Below, piece by piece: positions 9,545-20,087 of a stretch of 64,000 bases of DNA. Origin of the DNA: Symsagittifera roscoffensis (lineage: Eukaryota; Xenacoelomorpha; Acoela; Convolutidae); assembly GCF_963678635.1 (NCBI RefSeq), contig NC_087068.1:5919563-5983562 (forward strand). Direction: 5' to 3'. The position numbers were made by a program, and so were the translations under genes. Each line of letters begins with the position of its first letter. The stretch's first letter is position 1. The notes below the pieces were generated by a model. It had not been told where the DNA came from. It searched no databases and saw only the letters and a list, made by a program, of their open reading frames with translations.

Positions 9545-12199
9545 GTGAGTGTTCGATTGATTGCAGGGTGAGTAATTTAGAAACTACTAACTGGGGTGAC
9601 CTTCAAAGGTACAATTTTTTCATTTTCAATCACTTAAAAATAATGAAGTTGGCAAAGTCGTCTTCAATTTTGATATATTTTTCAAAAACCCATGTCGTTC
9701 AAAACCACTTTTTATTGCTGCTGTAATATTTAACAAATAAATCAAAATTGCAATTTTTTTATACCCTTGCAATAAGCAAGGGAATTGCAATCGGGTACTA
9801 CACTTTTCTTTTTTCCCGTAGAGATAACTTTGTTCACAATACTCTCATCCATCTCCTAGACTCATTCATCTACCGGGCGTTTCTGTTGCAACAGACATGT
9901 TTTGAGCATATTAGCATTTTAAACATACGACCCAATCGAAGTTTGCTTTTCACGTTGGTTGTAATATACCAACTTGATTTGTTAAAGTTTAATGATTTTT
10001 TTAATTGCCTTTTTTTGGCTTGATAGGTCTCGGCTTGGTTTTATACCGACTTAGTGGCCTTTCATTGCGTCGATTGATGTCAGAAAAAGGTTTCGTGTGC
10101 GTGTTTGTATGTGTATGTATGTTCATAGGGAAAGGGGACTTAAAGGGATTTTTTTAGCAAATAACTTTTTTGAATTTTTTATGAAGGGTTTCTGCTCGGG
10201 TGTTTTTGGCTTTGTTATCACTTGGCAATCATAATGTCAGTTTCAATCAACCATCTGACACATGTGGCGTAGAGGTAACACAATGCTTGAGAAGGCAAAA
10301 GCTTTTATTTCGAATTAGCACGCGATCAGTTTTTTGCAAACTAGAGTTTTTGTGCTTTTTCGGATTATTGTCCGTTTGCTTATTTTCATCGGCTTAGTTC
10401 CCGTAGCCTATTTTTTGAAGATTCAGTTTTCCTTTAACATCCATTCTTGAGACAAAAAAAAACAGGAATTCAATTCCAGTCGAAACCTGTTTTTTTTTGC
10501 AAACTGAACATTTTCTCTGTCTGCTTACTTTTGTCGGCATAGTTCCGCAGAAGATACTCTTTTTTTAAAAATCGACTCTTTAATGGTAGATTTTTTAAGT
10601 GAAAGTTTTTAATGGTAGAATTAAAAATTTTTTAAATATTGTTCACTTTTATTGCAATTGTTGGTAATTATTTTTTGACAATGATTTTTTTTTTCATTTT
10701 ATTTTCATCACAAGTATTTATTTTATTATCACAAATAATGTGAAGCGCAGAGTTGCCTCTGTGTGATTTTTTTGTATCCCATTTTGTTCTTTTTTATTGG
10801 TGAGAAAATCATTTCAACTTTAATAGTTTGAAAAAGCTTCTAAGACAAAAATTACATCAAGTAGCTCTCAGATCATATTGGTAAAAAAGCACTTCTATAC
10901 AATAAGCACTTCTAACTTGCTTAAGTTATAGAAATGTTTGATACGCGGAGTCAATCACAAATTTTTCCAGAACACTTCGCCTGATTAAGTTTGATTTTGA
11001 TAAAAGTTCAGCAAAAGAAGAAAAGAATGATCCAGTTTTAAAACTAATACTTGATTTCATTAATCCAATGTTTTTATCAGCTGCTTACACAAACTGCAGC
11101 TGGCAAAAATCTTTTTGTCAATATGATTTTGGTTCTACCAAACGTTCATCTGTTTTTTAAGAGGTGGAAAATAGAAAAAATATCCGGAGTAACCCAATTA
11201 CCATTTGAGGCATCAAAAGTTCTTTTTGGTTAAAACTTGAAAAATTTATTCCAAAAAAAATCAACCACACAACCTTTTACAAAACATCTACCACACGCAA
11301 TTTGAAGCTCAGAGTGATGTTCTTCTCCCTCAGAAACTCGCTATTTAACCTAAATAGCTCCCTCAAGTCATGCTGAAAAAAATTCTGAGCCGAAATATTT
11401 TAGTGCATTTTCTACCAGCTGATAAAAAAATAATGCATGCAGTACTTATCCCAAATTTGCTAATTGAAAACTTTGAAAACCTCGTACTTTGACAAAAAAA
11501 AGTTGCAGGTAAAATTTTTTTCATAAAAATTGAGCTCAACGCAATGATATTTTTCAGATAGTTAAACGTTTTTCTTCAGACAAGCCTGATTACAAAACAA
11601 AATCGGCTAGAGTACAAAAAATTTACAAAGAAGCTACAAAAACACAAAATCATGTGCCGCACAAAAACTTTCTGTTAATCATGCCAGTTTGAATCATTAT
11701 TCTGTTTAAAATGATTCGATGTATCAAAACATTTTGAATAATTAAACATCAATGAGTAACAATACTTGTAGATTACCTTGCGAATCATTAGATCAACAGA
11801 AGTTTGTGAGTTATGCAACTCGAAATACCGTTTTGAATGACAACCGCTGTCTAGGGTGAATTACTGTTTTATTCCAGTTTCGTTGTCGATCACTAAAAGT
11901 TACAAAAAAAATTGTATTCCGATGTCATGTATAGGGTCGCAAGTGGTAACATACCAAAACCCATTTCTTAGTAATTTGATAAAAAAGATATTACATTAAC
12001 TTATATGTCGTGTAAAAAAACTATTTTAATTGTTGGTAGGATGCCAAATTGTTCACTGTATAGGCGCAAAATTTGTTGTCTCTAGGTCACTGGAATCCAG
12101 AGACAACTTTTAAACTTTTTCAAACAGTAACTGGTTTCCACTTTATAGATCTTAGTCAATTTCAAGCTCAAATACGGGTAATTTAACGTTGTCGGCACA

Positions 12200-12620
12200 T
12201 TGTGTCACGGATTCCGTGATGAGCGAATATAGCTAATAATTTGGAATTCAACAAATATGATTGGATTTCCTAAACTTTAAGCGGATTCCGCAAGTGAAAG
12301 CGAATTTTGCGGATTCCGATAAAAATGATACCAATTCCGTCGTAAGGATTCCGCTTACAGTTGCGGATTTCGCGATTGCGTAAAATTAGGATGCACATAT
12401 GTAATTATCTGCTTGCGAATTCCACAAACAGTTCCGGATCCTTCAATTTTTTTTGCGAATTCCGCAATTTTTATTTGCAAACTCGTTTGTTTTTGGAGCA
12501 ATTTTCAGGTAAATGTTTGTGAATTAAAAACAGTGAAGAAGATCAAAGAAAACTAGCAATGTTACGGATTCCGCAACAAACCTTTTTTGGCCTGTTGCGC
12601 AATCCGCTTAAAAATCACAA
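12200..12620. repeat. Cluster of GCGGATTCCGC-like motifs
   Basis: Repeated variants of GGATTCCGC / GCGGATTC / GCGAATTCCGC on a background of AT-rich sequence, irregularly spaced 20 to 70 bp apart. The motif is nearly palindromic. Irregular spacing argues against a simple satellite; it may be the decayed interior of a mobile element like the GAGCGG element. Confidence 0.6.
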
Positions 12621-12845
12621 AACACACAGTTTGGCCTCGTAATGGTTTGCGTTTTAGTCTAGCGTTTTAAACAAACGTGCAAAACTTGAATGTTTCGCAT
12701 TGTTTTGTTTTTTAGTAATTACTTGCAAAGGACAAATTTTACATATCTTCCTCCCGTTTTGGTCGTTCGTCATTAAAAAATTACATCCAAATTTTTATGT
12801 ATCAAATGTGCAAGTGTAGATTATAAACTTTTCTAAAAATGATAT

Positions 12846-13070
12846 CAAAGTTCGGCTCTTTTTCCTTTCCCCCCCACCTGCAAATTTTTACATGTAAATT
12901 TGATGACCACATTGTCCGATTGTTATGAAAATTTACATACAGACTAATAAGGCCACTACAAACATATTTGGTCTTCATACTCAACCTCGTAAAACCACTC
13001 GTTACACTAATAAGTTGAAACTGGCGTGAGGTGGGGGGGGGGGGGGAAGGAAAAAGAGCCCAAAGTTCAT
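12846..13070. mobile_element. Short element with about 35-bp inverted ends including C/G runs
   Basis: The left end carries CAAAGTTCGGCTCTTTTTCC followed by a C-run and ACCTG. The right end carries the inverted form: GGTGGGG...GG, then GGAAAAAGAGCCCAAAGTTC. About 140 bp separates them. The size and layout are those of a MITE; target duplication not determined. Confidence 0.6.
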
Positions 13071-13433
13071 TTCCGTCGTAAATTTTGCACAGCCAGTTCA
13101 TTTATAGTTAAATTGAACAGTTTGTAACTCTATTATTATTATTTTTTGACGCCATACCTTTGCACTCACGCTAAAATTCTGCGGCTGCTCTACAATCTGA
13201 CACAATCAAGAAATATACCTCACGTCAAATTGTGATTGGCGCTGATTTTATTTTTGTCGGCAGTTGTTTTTAACGTCAATAATGAATTAAATCCGCATTT
13301 TCAGCGATTTAACTTATTTATATAATTATTCAACCATCTTAAGAAGACCAGTCTAGAATATCACCATTAGACATATAATGTCCGTTTTGCAGACATCGTG
13401 TATACGTTCTTTGACTGTGGTGCGTGTGTTTAG

Positions 13434-13771
13434 AAAAAGAAGCGCCTGTTCCCTACTTGAGTGGCGGAAGTGACCAAGCAGGTGTAAAAGGGGATTATGA
13501 GGATGATGATGGGGATGACATGGATGGGAGCATCAGCGGTGCAGTTGGGGGGAGAGTGATAGTAGTGGCAGTGGGACACAGAGTATATCTGAAGACCACC
13601 AATCGGAAAAATAGACACAAAAAGCACCCTAGAAATGAGGGGGGAGCTGATGTCGAGATGGGGGAGGGGGAGAGGGAGGTAGAAAAAGAAGACGAAGAAG
13701 AAGGAGAGGAAGACACTTTCATTCTGTATACTCTGGATGGAACCAAGCCATGCTTCACAACTGGCATCAAG
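13434..13771 (+). CDS. Exon 8: acidic linker and first half of a CHB_HEX_C-like module
   Basis: The acceptor GTGTGTTTAG gives phase 1, matching exon 7; the donor AAG|GTACAG is phase 0. It encodes an Asp-rich linker, a strand 'GGRVIVVAVGHRVYLKTTN', a Lys/Arg then Glu-rich insertion, and 'FILYTLDGTKPCFTTG'. The 'i.YTlDGt.P...t' motif is the hallmark of the chitobiase/beta-hexosaminidase C-terminal repeat (CHB_HEX_C / Fn3-associated fold), normally a carbohydrate-binding or structural beta-sandwich. The acidic insertion inside the domain is unusual. The opposite-strand frames here are shadows. Confidence 0.8.
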
Positions 13772-14606
13772 GTACAGTAACCATATACACCCGACAGCAG
13801 CCAAGTCAAAAAGTCATAAAGTCAAAAAAGCACACAAGTTAAGATCCTCCTCCGCACTAAAAGCTGTTGCTGTTTAGGGTGAAGTTTTTGACTTGATTGG
13901 TTGTGTGTTGGAAGTTCTAGACAATCAGAATCAGTCGTTTTACACGCAGCACTAAACAAAAAATTCAATTTGATTTATTATTGAGTTTAAGAATCTTAAT
14001 TTGGTCTTTGGACACGCAGGGGGGGGGGGGGGTAACTTGATTCCTCGCTCACTCAGACAGTCAGTCAGTCAGTCACTGTCGGCTAGGTTACACTATTGAA
14101 ATATTTATACGGAAACAGTTTCATAAAATGCAAAGGAACGTTTTAAAACAGACAGCACCTTAAATTCAGTTTGAATTCATTTAAATTTGCGAATAAAAAT
14201 TCTGTTTTGTGAAGCAGAAAATAAGGCGAACATTGAGATCGATTCAAGTTTTTTTTTTGAATTCTCTGCGCAGCAGATCTTAATTCCTCTCAATTGTTGT
14301 ACTTATTAATATGTGATCAAAGCAGATGTGTTTTCCTGACTTTTTTCACTAGAGTTTATCTGGCTATAGGTGCCTGGCAGCAGGTAAACTTTTCCAATTC
14401 GTAAAGATTAGATAAATATTTTATTCAAAATCTACTTCAGTCAAACTATATAAAATCATCAAAACTCCATCGAGGGACATCATGTGAGTTTTGGTAATTT
14501 GACCACCACATCGATTTCATAGCTCTCCTGAAACGATAACACAGGTAGTCGGTTGATTGGTCAATACCGCAGAGTAATCCGACCACTGTTGTCATCACAA
14601 AAAAAA

Positions 14607-14750
14607 TTTTTGTAGATTTTTTTGATGAAACTCTTATTTTGTAGATTATAATATTAATTCTAATATATAATAGTCTCTCATATAAGAGTTGTGCTTATAG
14701 CGTTGCGAATTTACGAAAAAAAAAGAAATCAACAATTTTATAGTCCTTTT
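14607..14750 (+). repeat. Direct repeat, copy A (partner at 15,729-15,872)
   Basis: Shares 'TTTTTTGATGAAACTCTTAT', a run of ATATATAATAGTCTC with CATATAAGAG, and GCGAATTTACGAAAAAA plus AAATCAACAATTTTAT with copy B. The two copies lie in the introns on either side of exon 9. Confidence 0.8.
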
Positions 14751-14815
14751 GAAGGGTCACTGCAGCACCTACAAAACTTCTAAAGTTGGTCAACCGAAAA
14801 CGGATGCTGTAAAAT

Positions 14816-15243
14816 CAGGAGCGGATCTAGGATTTTCTCGAGGGTGTAGCGGATTTTCAAAAAAAATTCGAAAATTCTGTCGACCTTTTTTTTAGGTCAA
14901 TCAATTGATTTTCTGCGCTCTCTCAAAGCACTAAAAAGATCCTCCCTGTTTTGGACAAACTTGCTTCGCCGCAGTAAAAAATTTGAAAAAAAACAGGCAA
15001 AAAAGGCGTTTAAAAGCACTTTTTGGAAAATTTTGACCAAAAAAATGGGTGTTTTCGCAGCGCGCCTCTCAAAATTAGAATATGTTGGCTCCGAAGGCTC
15101 TTTTAGAATATTTTCAGTTTCCGTCTCCAAAAACGGATATCTTAAAATAGTACAAAGGGGGACCCTTGGGTCAGCAGGGGGCCGAATCCCTGAGGGGAGA
15201 AGAGAAGGCGTTCGAACCCCCCTCCCCTCTAAATCTGTCCCTC
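14816..15243 (+). mobile_element. hAT-like non-autonomous element, copy 2
   Basis: Begins CAGGAGCGGATCTAGGA and ends with an inverted version near CTAAATCTGTCCCTC. The 8-mers TGTAAAAT (before) and TGTAAATT (after) differ at one position, which supports an 8-bp target duplication. The body shares TTTTCTCGAGGG, CGACCTTTTTTTTAGGTC, the 'TTTGACCAAAAAA' block and 'GGGGGACCCTTGGGTC' with the other copies. No transposase. Confidence 0.75.
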
Positions 15244-15522
15244 TGTAAATTATTTCTCGAAGAGAACCCTTTGATTAATCGAGTACTCGAGTCCCTGAGG
15301 TGTCGAATTCTTTTCCCCCTATACCCGTTCTGTAATGAGTTTGGTCGAAATGCGCGAACGGTAATTATAACATTTTTTGCTCAGATTTTGAGAATCAATT
15401 CGTTTTAAATAAATTCAATTTAAAAAGTTATGTTTTTATTCAATTGAAAACTTTTTTTTTCAGTTGAGCAAAATTGAATATCTACATTGCTAGTAACTGT
15501 AAGTATTATTCCTTTGTTTCAG

Positions 15523-15629
15523 CTCTACAGACAACAGAAGGGCGTTTTGTTTGAGAGAGTGGGCTTCCACGTGATCAGGGCAGTAGCTGTGAAGAAGGGA
15601 GTGCTCGATAGCAAACAGTTCATCTCAAA
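15523..15629 (+). CDS. Exon 9: second half of the CHB_HEX_C-like module
   Basis: The acceptor CTTTGTTTCAG is phase 0; the donor CAAA|GTGAGT is phase 2. It encodes 'GVLFERVGFHVIRAVAVKKG' followed by 'VLDSKQFIS'. This matches the second half of the CHB_HEX_C fold: a strand, then 'h.iRAvAvk.G..dS'. Together with the 'YTLDGTKP' of exon 8 it completes one module. Too short to be found by open frame alone. Confidence 0.85.
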
Positions 15630-16187
15630 GTGAGTTAAAATATTCGGAACAGGTATCACAAAAAAAAATCATTAAGAAACAAAAAAAAAAACGAAATATT
15701 TTTTCAACAAAGTTTAGTTTTTTTTTTAATTTTTGTAGAAGTTTTTTGATGAAACTCTTATTCTGTAGATTATTAAATTAGTCATAATATATAATAGTCT
15801 CACATATAAGAGTGGTTCTTGTAGCAATGCGAATTTACGAAAAAAAAGAAATCAACAATTTTATGGTCTTTTGTTCTCTTGATCGAATAAAGTTCGAGTT
15901 CAAAAACTCTGAACAAAACCCAGAAGAAAAAATGTCAATATTTTGCCGGAAATGTCATATTTTAGCTTTGTGGGCTATTTTTGCTAGACAGCTGTTAGAA
16001 CTTACCTCCACCAATAATTGCCCAAAAAATTAGTGGAGTTTATGCAAAAAGAGGTCTGATTGCGCAGATTTATTGATTAGGAATTTTGGTTATGCATAGA
16101 AAAAAATTCAGAAATTTATATATATATTTTTAAAAATAAACTAGCTAACGCAGTCAATGGAATAATGAGTTCACGCCTATTTTGCAG
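15630..16187 (+). other. Intron 9
   Basis: 558 bp from GTGAGT to TTTTGCAG, containing the second copy (15,729-15,872) of the 140-bp direct repeat also present in intron 8. Confidence 0.7.
15729..15872 (+). repeat. Direct repeat, copy B
   Basis: Partner of 14,607-14,750, same orientation, about 1.1 kb apart, with exon 9 between them. Small differences (e.g. TTATTTTGTAG versus TTATTCTGTAG) show that the copies have diverged. Confidence 0.8.
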
Positions 16188-16320
16188 CACTTTCCAAGTT
16201 GTGAGCAAAAAACCTCTTCCTCATCCCTCGTCTTCTTCTGCATTGATGACGTCATCAGGGCAAGAGGAGGGGGAGGGTGGGGGTAGTGGAGAAAGAGGAG
16301 TGGAACAGAAGTGGGAGCAA
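16188..16320 (+). CDS. Exon 10: end of CHB_HEX_C module and Ser/Gly/Glu-rich linker
   Basis: The acceptor TATTTTGCAG gives phase 2, agreeing with exon 9. It starts 'TFQVVSKKPLPHPSSSSA', the last strand of the CHB_HEX_C module, then runs into a low-complexity linker with Glu, Gly and Ser. The donor is uncertain: GAGCAA|GTGTCA at 16,320 is phase 0 and fits exon 11. The frame itself stays open to 16,506, so a later donor is possible. Confidence 0.65.
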
Positions 16321-16704
16321 GTGTCACTCGACATCGTCCTCACAGGCCTCTTCCTCTTTTCCTTATTCCAACTTCTATCGCCAAACATTAATTCACACCC
16401 CCATCTGGCAAAAATTTTGACTTGGCCAATAAATTACGGTCATTCAATAGCTGAGCAGGGAGAAATAAAGACAATTTTAGCTAACAGGGTCTTTTTAATA
16501 TTTTGAGAATGCAGCCTTTCATTCGAAAATCATTTTTGTTTAACTTGAAAATTTAGTCGACTTGAAATATAATGGAGTTTGATTGTTCATCTATGGAGGT
16601 TAAAAAAACTAGTATGACTTTTTTATTGTATGTAGTGAAATGTAAACGGATTTGCATCCTGTTGGAATTGTGGTATTCTGCAATCTTGATGAGCTTTGTA
16701 ACAG
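16321..16704 (+). other. Intron 10 (boundaries tentative)
   Basis: 384 bp. The 3' acceptor GCTTTGTAACAG at 16,704 is weak but the only one that keeps the frame. No repeat recognised. Confidence 0.5.
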
Positions 16705-17016
16705 GGGTGGGAGGGGGGAGGAGGAGGTTACTTGTATAAGAGACATGGGGATGTGGTTGGAATTGGGAAAAGAGTCCTGCTTGCAGATTTGCACAATGGC
16801 AGTGTCCAAGTATCCTGGTCTGTCGAGCCCCCCAATGCCAAACAGTTCATCTTCTGTTACCAACTCTATATTGATGGCCACAGCTACTGTGCCCCCTTCA
16901 ACCGGGTCACGAGGTCATGTCGCCTGGTGGGGCTAGAAGGAGGGGTCAGCTACGGGGTCAAAGTGGCTGCAACTCCAACAGCACAACACTTGACCCCCAA
17001 GTATTCTCAGACCAAG
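16705..17016 (+). CDS. Exon 11: first FN3 domain
   Basis: Phase 0 at both ends; donor AAG|GTAGGC. The product has a Gly-rich start, then 'NGSVQVSWSVEPPNAKQF', 'CYQLYIDGHSYC', and 'LEGGVSYGVKVAATP'. These are FN3 landmarks: s-v-x-v-s-W in strand B, Y-x-l-y-i-d-G in strand C, and L-x-x-g-v-x-Y-x-v-x-V in strands E/F. The frame at 16,609-16,881 on the other strand is a shadow. Confidence 0.85.
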
Positions 17017-19657
17017 GTAGGCATTAATACACTACTTACTTAGTTTTTAGTTTTCATTGGAAGTACACGAGTCTTGTAAATATCGAGGCTTAAATTTGAG
17101 AAGCTATTTTTCTCATATCTGTTTTGACTAATGATATCAGTCGGACGAGTCTCTTGGTTCAGGTGTTTGTTCTTCTTCAACGTTTCATTCGCCCCATTGA
17201 AACCTTCAGTTGAACCAAGCGAGGAGTAATGTGAAAACATTGTCCGTGACTCAAATTCCAAAGCAACATTTTTAAAAGTTAAATCACATTATTCAATTAG
17301 TTAAGTATACATCTTAAGCATTCATCAGTTTTTCCCGTAGTTAAATATAGCTATTTAACAATTTAAAAAATAAAATCAAATTCTCAAAAAATCGCGATGA
17401 ATGTCAATAGACCAATAGAATGGTATTTTGCTGTTCAATTTATCAAAAAACTATTAAATTTGGTATACACTTCATTGTTAAAGCTCAGCATGACTGTGTT
17501 TCAAGATATTTTGTTTCATTTAATAAAATTATTGTACCTTTGAAGGTATTTTTGATCAAAAATTATACCTAACTGATCCATTCAGGAAAAGCGGTTGTAC
17601 AAAAAATCAAACTATGCTTGAAACTTTACAAATTTAATTCAATTTGATCAGCCTAAAATCAATTTGGTCACGCAAAAATACGTATACAAAATTTCCGTTA
17701 TCATTATTTGTGATGCCGCGCCAACTTAAATGTATATCGAATGTAACTGGAAACAAACTTGAAACTGCGAAGGTTCAAAAAAAGCAATTAAAAAGTAAGT
17801 AATATATGTGAAAGAATTGATTACGGAAAAAAGTGTAGTTCCCGATTACAAGACAAGTGTAAAAACAACTACATGCTCGCAGATGAAGCTTCAAGTGTGC
17901 AAAAAATCGTCTTACATCATTCTCATCTAAGTCAAGTTCTATGTCATTGTGTTCATTGAGAGAAATTTTTTCTTGTAATATTTTTTGCGTTGAGTTTAAA
18001 ATGAAATTTTTCAAGAGAACTTTTTAAGTGCCATCTTTATCGTGTTGGAGTTTTGGCTCTCCAAAAAGCTGGTGTTAATGTTTTTGAATGCAACTGTCTT
18101 CTATTGTTGCCATTTAGTGCCTTCTAAACTCTTGTGTGTTTCCTTTGTGTGTTTCAATGTTTCGAATTTGGACAAAAATTGCTGATTTTTGCGATTGTCT
18201 CACTGTCTTGCTCGCGACGAGGTTTCACTCTCCTAAAAATTGTTTTAGGCTTATCATATGAACAATGACAAAAAATTAATCAAACATAATATTTCGAAAA
18301 CACGTAAAATTACATGTCTGGCTCAAGATAAATTTTTGAGTGCGAAATAATTGATGCAGCAAATAGATTTCGAATGTGCTTAATTAAAGGTTTTTTGTCT
18401 CAAAGAACGACAGTTTTTTTTCTTTTGTTCTGACGACTGGAAGAAATTTGACTTCGTATGTGTTTTTCTACGTTTCACTACGCACGATCAGATACCTTAA
18501 CTAATCAACAATTTGGGCGAGTAATCCCACAAATTAAAACCCTATCAGTGGTGATTGAACCGACTTATAAAAAAGTTATCGAAAATGTTTTTGCCAATAA
18601 CCGAAAAAGTTTAGTTCAGAAGTTTGTAGTCTAAATTCGAGCAAATAAAGCGAGAGTGTATAGTTTGTTTTATGAAAATCAGTTATCGTTCCGACCATCG
18701 GAAATAGGGAGGAACTTTGTATTCGGGTGTGTTCTAGTTTTTCTCAACTTTTCCGTTTTTTGTTCCGACTTTCGATACAAAAGTAACGGAATATTTATGC
18801 TCGGGGTGGGTTTTTTTTCTTCAGACAAATTTCGACTTTTTAACTAGCGATTTTTGACTGAATGTTTTTATATCTTTCAAAGGTATTGTTGTCCTGAGCT
18901 TAAATTTGAAAAGATATTTCACCTGTGATCATTTTTCGTAAAGTTATGAGGGTTTAAAGATTGCCATTTTGGCCATTTTGACCAATTTGGGACAATTAAC
19001 GCGCAATATAATTCGCACTATTAACGCGTAAGCGGAGATTTAATCCGTCTTATAATTTGTTCCAAACTGGTTGAACGAAGCTTATTTGCCATAATTGATT
19101 TGTTACAAGGAACGGAACCTATCTTTTTGTACTTTATATGGCGTGTGGGGGGGATGATTTTCTTTAAAAATTTCAAATTTTAGAAAAAGAAATTTCATTT
19201 TATTTTATTTCATTTAATTTTTTTATGTATTACTGCTGCTCAATAAACCTTAAAAGGCAGTCGGAACATTCAGGGCTTTGCCCTGATACGAGCAGTCTTG
19301 TTGTTGTTTGGAAGTAGTTTAAAAAAAATGCGACCTATATGAGCGTTTTCCACAATCCATTGAACATCTCAGTTCAAAATTTTCACTTCTGTTTTGATCT
19401 TTTTCAGCAAGAGAAACAACGTGAATAATTGATTTGTTGGAGACGAAAAAAGTATATGATTTAAGAGGCTACGTCAGACAATGACAAAACTGCATAAACA
19501 CAATCTCTGTTCAAAAAACGTTTTATACAGTCTGATAATGCAAGTTTTCAAATTGAAGTGTATACAGATATAATCTATTCAAAGAGACGCATTACAAACG
19601 AGCTTTTTTCATACCATAAAATTTTTATTATCACATTAAAGATTAAATTTACTTTAG
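17017..19657 (+). other. Intron 11 (2.6 kb)
   Basis: AT-rich. Contains the palindrome-ended repeat at 18,762-19,300. The stretch 17,017-18,761 holds nothing recognised; the frames at 17,040-17,261 and 17,775-18,014 look random. Confidence 0.65.
18762..19300 (+). repeat. Palindrome-ended interspersed repeat (family B), copy 1
   Basis: Begins GTTCCGACTTTCGATAC. Near the 3' end AGTCGGAAC inverts the start, followed by the perfect hairpin CAGGGC-TTT-GCCCTG (19,271-19,285) and ATACGAGCAGTCTTGTT. The interior includes 'TAACGCGTAAGCGGAGATTT' and 'CTTTATATGGCGTGTGGG'. Same family as 29,664-30,328 (inverted), 44,764-45,286 and the fragment at 24,808-24,862. A terminal hairpin recalls Helitron-like ends, but no canonical CTRR terminus is seen and the class is left open. 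Confidence 0.8.
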
Positions 19658-20087
19658 CTATTCAGCTGCGACCGTGAAGCTAACACAGGGTCACCCTTAA
19701 TCTCAATCGAAGTCTCTGCAACCAAACCGGACTCTTTCTCGGTTATCTGGCCTTCGACACTTCAAGCGGGCGTAGAACACTTTTCACTCCTTGTAGACGG
19801 TATACTTTGTGGGGATCCAATTTTACCCGACTTAAAATCCTCTCGCTATAAGGCGTCCTTGGTCGACTGTGTGCTCAACGAGACCATCCGAGTTGTATTG
19901 GCGACTAAATTCGTCGTAACCGAGAAGCCGATTTTGTCGAACGAAGTTAAAGTCGCGCTGCCATTAGACACGAGTCTCTTTTCGGCAGCAGGAGGAAAAA
20001 GTGGTGGAAAAGATTTGGAAGTCGGATTTGATAACTTGACTTTTATAACAGTGAAGCACGGACACAAAGTTGAAGACCGCCTCATTG
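19658..20087 (+). CDS. Exon 12: second FN3 domain
   Basis: The acceptor TTTACTTTAG is phase 0; the donor TTG|GTGAGT is phase 1. FN3 landmarks are 'ISIEVSATKPDSFSVIWPS', 'EHFSLLVDGILCGDP', and 'NETIRVVLATKFV' with 'LSNEVKVALP' closing. A Ser/Gly-rich spacer and a short strand-rich tail 'VGFDNLTFITVKHG' follow. Codon use here (many CG dinucleotides such as TCG, CGA) differs from the G/C-run-rich exons on either side. Confidence 0.85.

Larger units (their letters stand above)
9545..13433 (+). other. Intron 7 (3.9 kb)
   Basis: AT-rich. At 10,453-10,499 A9CAGG pairs with CCTGT9 in a short hairpin. At 12,200-12,620 motifs close to GCGGATTCCGC recur about ten times. At 12,846-13,070 there is a short element with inverted ends. 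Open frames at 9748-10,023 and 10,200-10,397 look random. No gene recognised. Confidence 0.65.
13772..15522 (+). other. Intron 8
   Basis: Contains a G-run near 14,021, an (AGTC)n microsatellite at about 14,055-14,077, one copy of a 140-bp direct repeat at 14,607-14,750, and a hAT-like element at 14,816-15,243. The rest is AT-rich and unassigned. Confidence 0.65.

Noticed and set aside
9748..10397. Frames of 91 and 65 codons in intron 7
   Set aside because: Composition is that of random T-rich sequence and neither is bounded by useful splice sites in phase with the gene.
13430..13809. Two - strand frames (124 and 104 codons) opposite exon 8
   Set aside because: Low-complexity complements of the Glu-rich insertion; the + strand shows a recognised module and consistent splice sites.
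18762..19300. Calling family B a Helitron outright
   Set aside because: A terminal hairpin is present, but there is no CTRR end, no demonstrated AT/TT target and no Rep/helicase; the class is left open.
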